Of a stretch of DNA of 64,000 nt, positions 28,801 through 35,384 are shown piece after piece. The notes under the pieces are model-generated. The model worked only from the letters and a program-made list of their open reading frames with translations. It did not search any database and had not been told where the DNA came from. Source of the stretch: Promicromonospora iranensis (lineage in GTDB: Bacteria; Actinomycetota; Actinomycetes; Actinomycetales; Cellulomonadaceae); assembly GCF_028994775.1 (NCBI RefSeq), contig NZ_JAJQMN010000017.1, positions 1 to 64,000 on the forward strand, read 5' to 3'. Position 1 is the first letter of the stretch. Each line of letters opens with the position of its first letter. Both the position numbers and the translations under genes were made by a program.

Positions 28801-29079
28801 CTCGAACAGGTCCGTGAACCAGTTGCCACCCTCGTCGTCGCTCTTGCCCTCTGACTTGCTCGAGGCAGGCGGAGCAGCAGCAGCCGCGGCGGCGGCGCGG
28901 TCCGCCTCCGACTGCTTGTCGAGGCTCGACGCGACCGCCGGCACGGCCGGCACCAGGTAGACGCCGACCAGGGCAGCTGCCGTGACCGCGACTGTCACCG
29001 TCCGCGTCCACCACCGCGCGCCGGGCATGGGCAACGTCGTCGACATCGCGACCGGACCGGTCGTCGTCCTGCGAGCCAT
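19870..29079 (-). CDS. Secreted Rhs/YD-repeat polymorphic toxin
   Basis: The protein (3069 residues) has an N-terminal signal sequence (hydrophobic 28-50, likely cleaved after PAVPAVA). Two DNRLRE-like beta domains (about 410-520 and 840-1055), a golvesin-C-terminal-like domain (about 535-655) and a fibronectin-like stretch come before long YD repeats (about 1375-2815) interrupted by a second golvesin-like domain (about 2190-2325). The core ends in GNRYAFGAGNPISMIEIDGH, and the toxin tip of about 255 residues follows, with a Gly/Ala-rich segment and a C-terminal GPDVVNRG...SWYDVTTVGHWAAH. The ATG has AGGGG 6 bases upstream. The repeats form a shell that shields the tip until delivery. The tip family is not recognised by eye. 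It overlaps the pentapeptide-repeat gene. Confidence 0.93.
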   Translation of the reverse strand: MARRTTTGPVAMSTTLPMPGARWWTRTVTVAVTAAALVGVYLVPAVPAVASSLDKQSEADRAAAAAAAAPPASSKSEGKSDDEGGNWFTDLFEGGESTEADPIPADAELAPEEHSVDPTVATPAEPGERVRELTGKRTVNTRTFLLDDGQRQVEVAGEPLFYETAQDDLAEIDTAVTATGKAVAAAGAKGLSAKAGKAATSEGWSHASVANTARSYFGEKADRVVRVEDADGRGVTVGLPDAEDAELSSPRVDGDTVTHEDVAALGGADLSYEVLPGRVKESIILSEAPDDAGQVEYTFTLSDLAELTPRLEEDGSIGFYGELDPEPAVVIPAGVMWDSREAETSEGGKMSAPDDQGASVSEDVTYELEPSGSGEWTLTVTPDLDWLTDEDRVWPVTVDPTIIISPTGNFSKDTMLLSEAPSTEYYASSRLSVGRTEGGVARAMLAFPQLGDVVPNGSTVTDADLGLYFDQAHTDWATRVPLEVREVTGAWDSPTANWSNANGLEGGIAGLQRTFDNTHASAQFTGSWPASANTALTQYAYGRTYQYTYGNGDGTTDEFSVTPNLPEAGVWQIRVAHVPGADRARAAKLQVTFPGGSTRTYNVDMTRGTATSGGVWSVVQSHTLNPGARVAVTDQDVQTGNVVIADAIRLIKGGTATRTPGQIGKWHNYDVTQTVKKWTTGSLANNGFMVRATDETVNGPVGGPRYEAGENAYGGETRNMPRLTVTYGQPGVVMDIPDTIHATGAELSWSTYRDPSSGTGDNLVEYQVHRSVSQTFAPSSSTLVAPVAPGTTEFVDTTAVPTPADATDEGKLYYYQVAVKRRDGSIVPSSTQIVRLPKAGHTTKVLVASGDTSLASGKPTQNWNTIQDITTQHWDLVGNASAVYGDTRTVMEWDDATWDIPDGAVVTDASLRMWQETTETTRTNSDGSMVYPTLGEYELRRATVDFDETTATWNDPDGAGPGTWNPGGSHSSAVQSTVSGVGEGPSRLAWDAKAVTQAFVNNPSWHKSLIVRMADEAESQDRSLFASKEAAANGGLERSGPRLSVTYLSTAPEDTFYAPDTPERMNPGSTYKVPVTVSNTTQTTWVAGAQELVASWTLPDGSVAPGSESTTTALPQDLSSGEVADMTATVVAPPVSDGNLRSDYELSWEIANGTSAAQEKTARQDAEAAGEDSAQAAASAQGLDTTATGDVAEETEASTLADAGIAALPAGKLKQNVAVEDPTSDQLGLESFYTYAGKNTGAGGTLMTNVAAGNAVWSYDALSNPGRGLSTFARFSYNSQDTSDTVSGFGWSAQVAGPIRLGAPLEFHPNNGPREIMLPDGDGTTHVFRLNSTTGQWDAPAGVNYRLTQSAADVTCPGNQDYVADAWQLLRPDGTTFVFGCDGYLNKVIDKNGNTQQFTYAERQSNNQPRKFLQYVTDPAGRQTLTVDYWTKGQTGWRYVDETTGNLVTGSGKLTNSKIYDHVRSMTDVSGRKLEFYYTDKGLMGRMIDGAGATDDAGESIAKHFKFTYDADQGNKNAKLTAVTDPRGNTTRIGYYYPSEGDDPKDHWSVQTITDRLGGDTSFDYVPHATNDDWWTSTVTDAEGHATKYVSDDFGRPRSVTNAKSETVALTWDGDNNVRTLTEANGAVTAYCYDPKTGYPLWQRDAEQNDARGGAPAAAECVPGETAEQAPPGAQVMEYRPWENGYVAQIARTTSPEGRKNQFTYDAKGNLLTVTDGKGIATATAGDFTTSYTYDTYGQLLTAKDANENVTKYRGYTAVGYPEVTEDALGNVSRTTYSNDGRGLVTQVEDPLDGLVTQAYDAFGRPLAGTQRKSADETITTPAPVYDANDNVTVSTAPNGAVSTATYDKTDQVTKSTMPKDTSTGPERASVFTYDTVGNLETVTEPKGVATTGDASDFVTRYGYDSIYQQTSVTNADGDVISYSYDEVGNLVKTVDPKKNASADPDDFTSTTKYDLNHRPISATDAAGNTSTTDYDADGLAVSSTDPDGNTSYVTYDVRGAQVETKTPHESVGGVVQYRTTKVEYDEVGNTTRVITPRGVATADPDDFASRTEYDALNRPVKQFQPYDPADTRHNDANVYTETTYDAAGRVVKTSMPPSEDQTVRNDSTTEYFDNGWIKKSSDGWDISTAYEYDDLGAQTARTLTSADGSANRTMTWSYFPDGKLRTKADDGVPVGSHSVVTDNDTEGLVEPTGTWATASAAGEQGTNHRTHAAVSGASTDKFTWTLDVPADGTYSVAVTYPQVSGAASDATFELTHGKDGDGHGGVVTEPAYTVNQTTGAGGWSDVGRVALRKGDPVTVTLKPSATGKVVADAVRLVRDNSADTDTEAHAFAYSYDVNGNMTGINDTSSGARADDYQVAYTGLNQVASVKEALAGQETATTSYSYDVLGQPLTVAHPDQRSEYTYDLALDPRGPLTSLSVDDLNDSAAAKVTRYTYDALGRQATQTKANGNVVTNGYFLDGALKSLREEKSGGALVASHAYTYDDNGNKHTDVASKANADVAGAYLNSTTTYSYDPVDRLRKSVKTGNGAKTETYVHDDNANVIEQSVGGTATAYSYDRNRLLTATTGTAAASYRYDPFGRQTSVVSVGLTISRTTYDGFDHIAQSEQMNDAGVLESTTYEYDPLDRTASKTTGSGTTEKTTNFSYLGLSEEVLGEEVAGQLTKSYQYSPWGQRLSQVTQNDDGTSEDAYYGYNAHTDVETLTDENGNVEATYGYTAYGNADESEYTGIDKPEAGSPEDAEPYNAYRYNAKRWDAASGTYDMGFRDYAPGLNRFTTRDMYNGALADMGLGSDIYTGNRYAFGAGNPISMIEIDGHFSLDGFMGSAANLWEENKADIIGGAAGLAVGVVGGAACAAVGAVTFGVGGVICGAAVGALSGAVAGAVTSTVQGNEVGSGEFWKDTGVGAATGLIGGSVGRAGAAAVRSATSKVGIVDELGGAIKRPDWIARTLERYTNKALQEASRGTNKLSRHLSSKEIGHLSNPRLSNATLGKYVDRRVKELVDNSRLMRMLGVRTTPNGAKGGGPDVVNRGREAGGVSWYDVTTVGHWAAHTTRSYSGKGVGILWNQIK

Positions 29080-29215
29080 CAGATCCCCCTGAGCAATGCC
29101 CCTGCCCGTTTCAGGCAGAGGTCAACGAACCATCGGTACCCAACCAGCGGTTGCCCAGGGCCGAACAGAGGAAGAAAACCTACGGGTGAAATCGAATGTT
29201 TGGATTTGTCGGACT

Positions 29216-29245
29216 TTGACGACTACATGTCAGCATGCCTACGGT
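29216..29245 (+). promoter_or_regulatory. Candidate promoter of the small HTH gene
   Basis: TTGACG (29216-29221) and TACGGT (29240-29245) are 18 bases apart, pointing toward the HTH gene whose ATG lies at 29293. The 213-base spacer also separates it from the divergent Rhs gene, so regulators binding here could affect both. No clear promoter is seen in the Rhs direction. Confidence 0.5.
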
Positions 29246-29292
29246 GTAGCCGTATGCCACACCAGTGCCGCCAGGGGGAAGGAACTGCCACG

Positions 29293-29607
29293 ATGGGGCG
29301 CGCCAAGAAGGCCACGAGCGAGAACCTGCTTGCCGTGCTGGCGCTGCACGAGCGCGGCTCGTACGGCGCTGCCGCCAACGCGATCGAGCGGGACTCCGCG
29401 ACGGTCAAGTACCACCTGACGGCAACCCGGCTGGCCTACGGCGACGATGTACTCACCTACACCGGCCAGGGCTGGCAGCCGACGGCGAAGGGCCTGCAGA
29501 TCCTGGAGCTGGCCCACAGGGCCCGGCTGCTCAGGGACGCGCTCGGCGGGATCGAGCCGTCAGAACCCGGTCCGGCACCCACACCTCCGGCCGAGGACGC
29601 CGCCTGA
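29293..29607 (+). CDS. Small HTH DNA-binding protein divergent to the Rhs gene
   Basis: From ATG 29293, which has a strong GGGGGAAGGAA ribosome-binding site about 8 bases upstream, the product is 104 residues. Residues 8-60 (ENLLAVLALHERGSYGAAAN then ATVKYHLTATRLAYGDD) resemble the winged helix-turn-helix of LysR-type regulators. No ligand-binding domain follows; a short Pro-rich tail ends the protein. Its position, divergent from the Rhs toxin gene and 213 bases away, makes it a candidate regulator of that gene, but no operator is identified. Confidence 0.7.
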   Translation: MGRAKKATSENLLAVLALHERGSYGAAANAIERDSATVKYHLTATRLAYGDDVLTYTGQGWQPTAKGLQILELAHRARLLRDALGGIEPSEPGPAPTPPAEDAA

Positions 29608-29680
29608 CGTCCTGACGGCAGGCTCAGCTCACGGCAGGCTCGCCTCAGGACGGACTCGCCGACGTGAGGCCGCCGCCCCC

Positions 29681-30271
29681 TCACCCACCCGCGAGCGCCC
29701 CCGCCACCAGCGAGCGCAGAGCGGGTACGACCTCCTCCTCGAACCACGGGTTCTTGGTCTGCCAGCGGAAGTTCAGCGGCGACGGGTGGACCAGCGGGAT
29801 CGCGGACGGCAGGTACTCCGTGTAGGCGCGCACGGTCTCGGTCAGGGTCGGCTTCGCCCGGCCCCCCAGGTAGTACTTCTGAGCGTAGCCGCCGACCAGG
29901 ACGGTGAGCCGGAGGTCCGGCAGCTCCGCGAGGATCCGCTGGTGCCACAGTCTCGCGAAGTCCTTGCGGGGCGGCAGGTCGCCGGAGGCGGCCTTGCCCG
30001 GGTAATAGAAGTCCATAGGGATGATCGCGAACAGGTTCGGGTCGTAGAACTGCACGTCGTCGACGCCGAGCCAGTTCCGTAGCCGCACACCGCTGGCGTC
30101 GTTCCACGGGATGCCGCTCTCCTGGGCCTTGCGGCCGGGCGCCTGCCCGATGAGCGCGATGCGTGCGCCGGGCGCCGCCGCATAGAGCGGCTCGTAGCCG
30201 AGGTCGCGCGCCCAGGCGTTGGACTCGTGGGCGACGATCTCCGCCCGGATCCGGTCGAGAGTGCTGCGCAT
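29681..30271 (-). CDS. Uracil-DNA-glycosylase-superfamily protein
   Basis: The protein (196 residues) has the UDG-fold landmarks: IALIGQAPGRKAQESGIPWN near residues 37-56 (the GQAPG motif of families 4 and 5 and related proteins) and LVHPSPLNFRWQ near 159-170 (the HPSPLN motif that inserts into DNA). No iron-sulfur Cys cluster is visible. Proteins of this kind are often annotated as uracil-DNA glycosylase family, but substrate specificity is untested for many. The gene is monocistronic, divergent from the CPBP protease gene. Confidence 0.8.
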   Translation of the reverse strand: MRSTLDRIRAEIVAHESNAWARDLGYEPLYAAAPGARIALIGQAPGRKAQESGIPWNDASGVRLRNWLGVDDVQFYDPNLFAIIPMDFYYPGKAASGDLPPRKDFARLWHQRILAELPDLRLTVLVGGYAQKYYLGGRAKPTLTETVRAYTEYLPSAIPLVHPSPLNFRWQTKNPWFEEEVVPALRSLVAGALAGG

Positions 30272-30401
30272 GGCGGCCAGTCTGTCCCCCGAGCGAGCTA
30301 CCTGCGAGTGTCCACCGTGCGGTGACTACCCGGGACGGCCGGATCCATAGCGTTCTGGGTAGCCCGCGGCACTCCGGCTGCGGCTTCTCGAAGGAGTCAT
30401 C

Positions 30402-31235
30402 GTGCGTCTGGTGTGGCAGCTCTTGGCCGTTGTAGCGGTCTCGTTCCTCGGCAGCCAGGGTTCGCTGCTGGTCGGCGACAACCCCTGGCTGGCGCTCGTC
30501 GTCGGGTTGGCGACCGCCGTGGTCGCGGTCCTCGTCTACGCCTGGGTGGTGCGGCGCACCGAGCACCGCGCCGTCATGGAGGTGTCCCGGCAGGGGGCCG
30601 TGTCCGGTCTCGGCTGGGGCACGCTGCTCGGCGTCGCGCTGTTCAGCCTGGTCATCGTGAACCTCGCTCTCCTCGGCAGCTACACGGTCCACGGCCCTGG
30701 CACGACGGCGGGCGCGGTGGGGCTGCTGGGCGTCATGGCGGCCGTCGCCGTGACGGAGGAGCTGATGTACCGCGGTGTCCTGTTCCGGATCATCGAGGGG
30801 TGGACCGGCACCTGGATCGCCCTGGTCCTGACCAGCGTGCTGTTCGGCATGGCCCACCTGTTCAACCCGAACGCCAGCCTCTGGGGCGCCCTCGCGATCG
30901 CCATCGAGGCGGGCGGCATGCTCACCGCTGCGTACGTCGCCACCCGCAAGCTGTGGGTGCCGATCGGTCTGCACCTCGGCTGGAACATCGCGGGGAGCGC
31001 CATCTTCAGCACCGAGGTCTCGGGCAACCACACGCCGCAGGGCCTGCTGGACGCCTCGACGTCGGGCCCCGTGCTGCTCACCGGCGGCGAGTTCGGCCCG
31101 GAGGGCAGCGTGCTCTCGATCCTGTTCTGCGTGCTGGTCGCCGCGGTGTTCATGCGGCTGGCCTACCGGCGCGGTCACGTCATCCCGCGTCGTCGCGGCG
31201 CCCGGGCCGACGCGGCCGCTACGCTCCCCCGGTGA
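30402..31235 (+). CDS. CPBP-family intramembrane metalloprotease
   Basis: The protein (277 residues) has seven or so hydrophobic segments and the CPBP (Abi) motifs EELMYRG (Glu119, Glu120, Arg124), FGMAHL (His152) and HLGWN. These residues form the intramembrane metal site of glutamic-type CAAX-protease relatives. GTG 30402 has AAGGAG 6 bases upstream. The stop overlaps the start of a histidine kinase gene (GTGA), so the protease and a two-component pair form one operon. The protease may process a membrane signal or confer bacteriocin self-immunity; neither can be read from the sequence. Confidence 0.88.
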   Translation: MRLVWQLLAVVAVSFLGSQGSLLVGDNPWLALVVGLATAVVAVLVYAWVVRRTEHRAVMEVSRQGAVSGLGWGTLLGVALFSLVIVNLALLGSYTVHGPGTTAGAVGLLGVMAAVAVTEELMYRGVLFRIIEGWTGTWIALVLTSVLFGMAHLFNPNASLWGALAIAIEAGGMLTAAYVATRKLWVPIGLHLGWNIAGSAIFSTEVSGNHTPQGLLDASTSGPVLLTGGEFGPEGSVLSILFCVLVAAVFMRLAYRRGHVIPRRRGARADAAATLPR

Positions 31236-32443
31236 TCGATCTCCGGCAGGTCTCGAACCAGCGGCATGACCGGTGGCGCGACCGGTGGCACCGGCTCGAC
31301 GTCACGGTCCGGGACCTGCCGCTCGCCCTGGCACTCGCCGGTGCGGCGTTCGTGCCGGTGCTGCGCGAGTACGGGACGCAGGTGGGCGAGGTGCCCGCCC
31401 GTCCGTTCGACGGCGTCGCGGTGCTGGTCATCGCGCTCCAGTGCCTCCCGCTCGCCGTGCGCCGGCGGTGGCCGGCCCTGTGCATCGCGCTGGTCTCGCT
31501 CGGCTTCGTGGTCAGCCAGGTCCAGGGCTACCACTCGTTCGGGGCCAACGCGCTGGGCATCGCGCTGGTGAGCACGGGTGCGCACCTGGCGCACCGCCGT
31601 CGGCTCGTCGGCGCCGTGCTCTCCGTGGCGTACGTGGGGCTGGCAATCACGCTCGACCGGTTGACCGGCGTGGAGCGCGTGGATGAGTACCTCACGTTCT
31701 ACCTGGTCATGGCCCTGGCGTGGGGTGTCGGCGCCTGGCTGCGGTCCAGCCGGGCGGCGGAGGCGGAACGCCGCCGCCGGGTCGCCGAGGACACCCGCAC
31801 CGCCGAGCGCACCCGCATCGCCCGCGAACTGCACGACGTCGTGACCCATCACGTCACGGCGATGGTCGTGCAGACGGAAGCGGCGCGGTACCTGACCACC
31901 GCGCCGGACCGGCTCGACGCGACCCTGACGGCCGTCGGCGATACCGGCCGGCGGGCCATCGGCGACCTGCGGAACCTGCTCGACCTCCTCGACCCCGGGC
32001 ACGAGGGCCCCGCCAGGACGCAGCCCGACGGCGACCTCCGGACCCTCGTCGAGCAGACCCGCCAGGCCGGGCAGCCGGTGGAGCTCACCGAGGAGGGCAC
32101 GCCCGCCCAGGAGGCGGGCAGCGCCGAACGCACTGCGCACCGGGTGGTCCAGGAGTCGCTGACGAACGCCCTCAAGCACGCTTACGGCCGCCCGACGGCG
32201 GTCACCGTGCACTACGACGACAGGGAGATCAGCGTGGAGGTCAGCACGGCAGCGCCTGCCGCGGACACCGGCACACAGCGCGGCCACCGGGCCGGTGCGC
32301 GGGGTGCCGCGCCCGGGAGCGGGCGGGGCCTCGTCGGGCTCCGGGAACGGGTCACCGCCCTGGGTGGCGAGCTCAGTGCACACCGGACGGACGACGGCGG
32401 CTTCGTCGTGCTGGCCCGCATCCCCACCGGGAGCCGCTCGTGA
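31232..32443 (+). CDS. Sensor histidine kinase (NarL-partner type)
   Basis: The protein (403 residues) has four or five membrane segments in the first 170 residues and then a HisKA_3-type dimerisation helix with ARELHDVVTHHV (phospho-acceptor His201). The ATPase domain shows VVQESLTNALKHA and GRGLVGLRERV. The GTG start overlaps the CPBP stop, and its own stop overlaps the response-regulator start (GTGA), so all three are translationally coupled. There is no large extracellular domain, so the signal is probably sensed in the membrane. Confidence 0.93.
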   Translation: MIDLRQVSNQRHDRWRDRWHRLDVTVRDLPLALALAGAAFVPVLREYGTQVGEVPARPFDGVAVLVIALQCLPLAVRRRWPALCIALVSLGFVVSQVQGYHSFGANALGIALVSTGAHLAHRRRLVGAVLSVAYVGLAITLDRLTGVERVDEYLTFYLVMALAWGVGAWLRSSRAAEAERRRRVAEDTRTAERTRIARELHDVVTHHVTAMVVQTEAARYLTTAPDRLDATLTAVGDTGRRAIGDLRNLLDLLDPGHEGPARTQPDGDLRTLVEQTRQAGQPVELTEEGTPAQEAGSAERTAHRVVQESLTNALKHAYGRPTAVTVHYDDREISVEVSTAAPAADTGTQRGHRAGARGAAPGSGRGLVGLRERVTALGGELSAHRTDDGGFVVLARIPTGSRS

Positions 32444-33099
32444 CGGCGCCGACCCGGGTCCTGGTCTGCGACGACCAGGTGCTGATCCGCACCGGGTTCG
32501 CGACCATCATCGATGCCCAGCCCGACCTGAAGGTGGTCGGCGAGTGCGGGGACGGACGGGCCGCCGTCGACCTCGCCCGCCGGCTGCGCCCGGACATCGT
32601 GGTGATGGACGTCCGCATGCCCGTCCTCGACGGCATCGAGGCGACCCGTCTCCTCGCCGGTGCCGGGGTGGAGGAGCCCGTCAAGGTGCTCGTGGTGACG
32701 ACGTTCAACCTCGACGAGTACGTCTACGAGGCGCTGCGCGCCGGGGCCAGCGGGTTCCTGCTCAAGGACGCCCCGGCGGCGCAGCTGCTGACCGGCATCC
32801 GTACCGTCGCGTCCGGGGCCGCGCTGCTGGCGCCCGAGGTGACCCGGCAGCTCGTCGGCAGGTACGCGGCGCGGATCCGGCCCACGGAGAGCGCGGCCGG
32901 TGACACCGAGCTGACCCGGCGCGAGCTGGAGGTGCTGCGCCTCATCGCCGACGGCCAGTCGAACGGTGAGATCGCGGCGACGCTGGTGATCAGCCAGGAG
33001 ACGGTCAAGACGTACGTGTCACGCCTCCTGGCCAAGCTCGGCCTGCGCGACCGTGTGCAGGCGGTGGTCTACGCCTACCGCAACGGCCTGGTCACGTGA
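32440..33099 (+). CDS. NarL/LuxR-type response regulator
   Basis: The protein (219 residues) has a receiver domain with Asp11, Asp12 and the phospho-acceptor Asp57 (IVVMDVRMPVLDG), and a C-terminal LuxR helix-turn-helix (LTRRELEVLRLIADGQSNGE, then SQETVKTYVSRLLAKL). It receives phosphate from the kinase encoded just upstream and should control transcription. Targets are not evident; the CPBP protease gene of the same operon is one possibility. Confidence 0.94.
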   Translation: MTAPTRVLVCDDQVLIRTGFATIIDAQPDLKVVGECGDGRAAVDLARRLRPDIVVMDVRMPVLDGIEATRLLAGAGVEEPVKVLVVTTFNLDEYVYEALRAGASGFLLKDAPAAQLLTGIRTVASGAALLAPEVTRQLVGRYAARIRPTESAAGDTELTRRELEVLRLIADGQSNGEIAATLVISQETVKTYVSRLLAKLGLRDRVQAVVYAYRNGLVT

Positions 33100-33114
33100 G
33101 CAGCGGCCGGGCGG

Positions 33115-33681
33115 TCAGCGGATCCGGTACCGGGGCACGTGCGCCTGGATCTGCGCTCTGACGGCGGCCTGCTCACCGACCGGGACCGCCCGCTTGGGCA
33201 GCCAGTAGACCATCGAGGCCACACCGCTCGGCACGTAGACGTAGTACGCGTAAGCCGTCTCGCGGGCACGGGACGCCACGCCCCACACCATGAACTGCCG
33301 GCCGCTGGGGCCGGCATGGCTGAACCCGTCGGCGTCGAGCACGGCGTGCACCGGTTCGCGGTTCTGCGGCTTGCGCCAGCCTGCATACGCGCCCAGCTGG
33401 GCGTACGCGAGCATGAACAGGGCCGGGGGTGTCCCCAACGCCACCAGAGCCGCCACGACCTCGGGATCACCGACGGGTCGACCCTCGGCATCGACGACGA
33501 AGAACCTCGCCAGGACCAGGAGCGCGAGCATCGCGAGCAAGAACCACGCGAGCGCCTTGCCCACACGCACCACGGGGCTGGTCCGCAGCAACGCCACGTA
33601 GTCCGCCCGCGTGGGCACGAAGCCGTACTCCGAGCGGACGCCGATGTCGGTAGCGCTGTCCGCGTGTTCCTGTGCCGTCAC
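33115..33681 (-). CDS. YcxB-like membrane protein
   Basis: The protein (188 residues, GTG start) has two membrane segments at about 43-63 and 78-96, followed by a C-terminal domain with GRQFMVWGVASRARETAYAY and VYWLPKRAVP, typical of YcxB-like proteins, in which a PH-like domain follows two membrane helices. Function is unknown. It is convergent with the response-regulator gene, with only 15 bases between the stops. Confidence 0.75.
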   Translation of the reverse strand: MTAQEHADSATDIGVRSEYGFVPTRADYVALLRTSPVVRVGKALAWFLLAMLALLVLARFFVVDAEGRPVGDPEVVAALVALGTPPALFMLAYAQLGAYAGWRKPQNREPVHAVLDADGFSHAGPSGRQFMVWGVASRARETAYAYYVYVPSGVASMVYWLPKRAVPVGEQAAVRAQIQAHVPRYRIR

Positions 33682-33744
33682 GGGCGGCAGCGTAGCCCGG
33701 CCGCCGTGCTCGCCGGGTTCACTTTCGTCTCCATCACCGGTTTG

Positions 33745-35259
33745 TCACCCGGTGCGGCCGCCTCGGCCCGCGGAGTGCCCCTGCTCCGCCCCGTGCTCCT
33801 GTGCCGCACGGGCGATGTTGCGCTGCATCCCACCGAACACGATCCCGTGGAACGGGCTGATCACCCACCAGTACAGCTGCCCGAGGAGCCCGCGCGGCAG
33901 GAAGACGGCGCGCTGCCGGAACGTCGGACGCTCCCCCGGCTCACCCTCCACGGACAGCTCGAGCCAGGCGAGCCCCGGCAGGCGCATCTCGGCGCGCAGC
34001 CGCAGCAGCTCGCCCGGCACCACCTTCTCCACCCGCCACCAGTCGAGCGCGTCGCCAGGGGCGAGGCGGTGCGGGTGGCGCCGTCCGCGGCGTAGGCCCG
34101 GGCCGCCGAAGAGGCGGTCCAGAGCGCCGCGGGCCACCCAGCCGAGCCGCCAGGAGTACCAGCCGTGTGCCCCGCCGATGCCCTCGATGACCGTCCAGAG
34201 CGACTCGCGGGTCGTGTCCACCACGACCGACCGGTCGTCCACCAGCAGGCTCCCGCCCGCCCAGTCGGGGTCTTCGGGCAGCGGGTCGGACGGCGCACCC
34301 GGGGTCGAGGCGGACACCCAGCTCGTGCGCACATCCAGGTCCTGGATGCGCGCGAGCGCCAGCTCGACCGCCTGGTCGAAGCCGATCAGCCCTTCGGGCG
34401 GGTCGGGCACGTACGCCTTGATATCGCGTTCCCGTGCCACGACCTCGTGCACCAGGGATCCGACCAGCGGCCGGGCGATCGCCGGCGGCACCGGCGTCAC
34501 GAGACCGACCCACAGGCTGGCCAGGCCCGGCGTCAGCACCGGGACGGCGCGGATGACCCGGGGGCGCAGGCCCGCGACGGCGGCGTAGCGCTGCATCATC
34601 TCGCGGTAGGTGAGGACGTCGGGGCCACCGATGTCGAAGCCCCGGCTCACCTCGGGCGGAATGCTCGCCGCTCCGACGAGGTAGCGCAGCACGTCGCGCA
34701 CGGCGATCGGCTGGATCCGGTTGTTGATCCAGCGGGGCGCCACCATCGCCGGCAGCCGTTCGGTGAGGTACCGCATCATCTCGAAGGACGCGCTGCCCGA
34801 GCCCAGGATCACCGCGGCCCGCAGCACGACCGTCGGCACACCGCTGTCCAGCAGGATCTCCCCGACCTCGCGACGGGACTCCAGGTGGGGCGAGAGCCGT
34901 TCGGCGTCCGGGTGCAGCCCGCCGAGGTAGACGAGGCGAGCGACACCAAGCTCTCGCGCCACGACCGCAAAGCCGCGGGCGGTGTCGCGGTCGCGTTCGG
35001 CGAACCCGGGCCCGGACCCGAGGGCGTGGATGAGGTAGTACGCGACGTCGACGCCGTCGAGCGCCCGCCGCAGGTCCGGACGGGACGTGGCGTCGCCGGC
35101 GACCACCTCCACGTCGTCGGACCACTCACGCGAGGAGATGCGCTCGGGGTGCCGGGCCAGCACGCGCACCCGGTACCCGGCTGCGAGCAGCTCGGGCACC
35201 AGCCGTCCGCCGATGTAGCCGGTGGCCCCGGTGACGAGGACCGTAGCGCCGTCCGTCAT
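33745..35259 (-). CDS. SDR-family NAD(P)-binding protein with DUF2867 domain
   Basis: The protein (504 residues) begins with an atypical short-chain dehydrogenase domain (VLVTGATGYIGGRLVPELLA at 7-26, a GxxGxxG nucleotide-binding loop) and ends with a DUF2867 domain from about 325 (HGWYSWRLGWVARGALDRLF). This two-domain arrangement is common in actinobacteria. The second part resembles START-like polyketide-cyclase folds, but no substrate is known. AAAGGCGG precedes the ATG. It is divergent from the TspO-like gene. Confidence 0.88.
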   Translation of the reverse strand: MTDGATVLVTGATGYIGGRLVPELLAAGYRVRVLARHPERISSREWSDDVEVVAGDATSRPDLRRALDGVDVAYYLIHALGSGPGFAERDRDTARGFAVVARELGVARLVYLGGLHPDAERLSPHLESRREVGEILLDSGVPTVVLRAAVILGSGSASFEMMRYLTERLPAMVAPRWINNRIQPIAVRDVLRYLVGAASIPPEVSRGFDIGGPDVLTYREMMQRYAAVAGLRPRVIRAVPVLTPGLASLWVGLVTPVPPAIARPLVGSLVHEVVARERDIKAYVPDPPEGLIGFDQAVELALARIQDLDVRTSWVSASTPGAPSDPLPEDPDWAGGSLLVDDRSVVVDTTRESLWTVIEGIGGAHGWYSWRLGWVARGALDRLFGGPGLRRGRRHPHRLAPGDALDWWRVEKVVPGELLRLRAEMRLPGLAWLELSVEGEPGERPTFRQRAVFLPRGLLGQLYWWVISPFHGIVFGGMQRNIARAAQEHGAEQGHSAGRGGRTG

Positions 35260-35384
35260 GGCAGCACCGCCTTTCGCTCGACAACCTGAATCTTGGCAGA
35301 TTACTAGATAGGCTAGCGATATTCGCCGCTCATGGCTCAGGCACGCGGGCGGGAGCGGACCACCGACCCGAGGAGTGAGGACCC

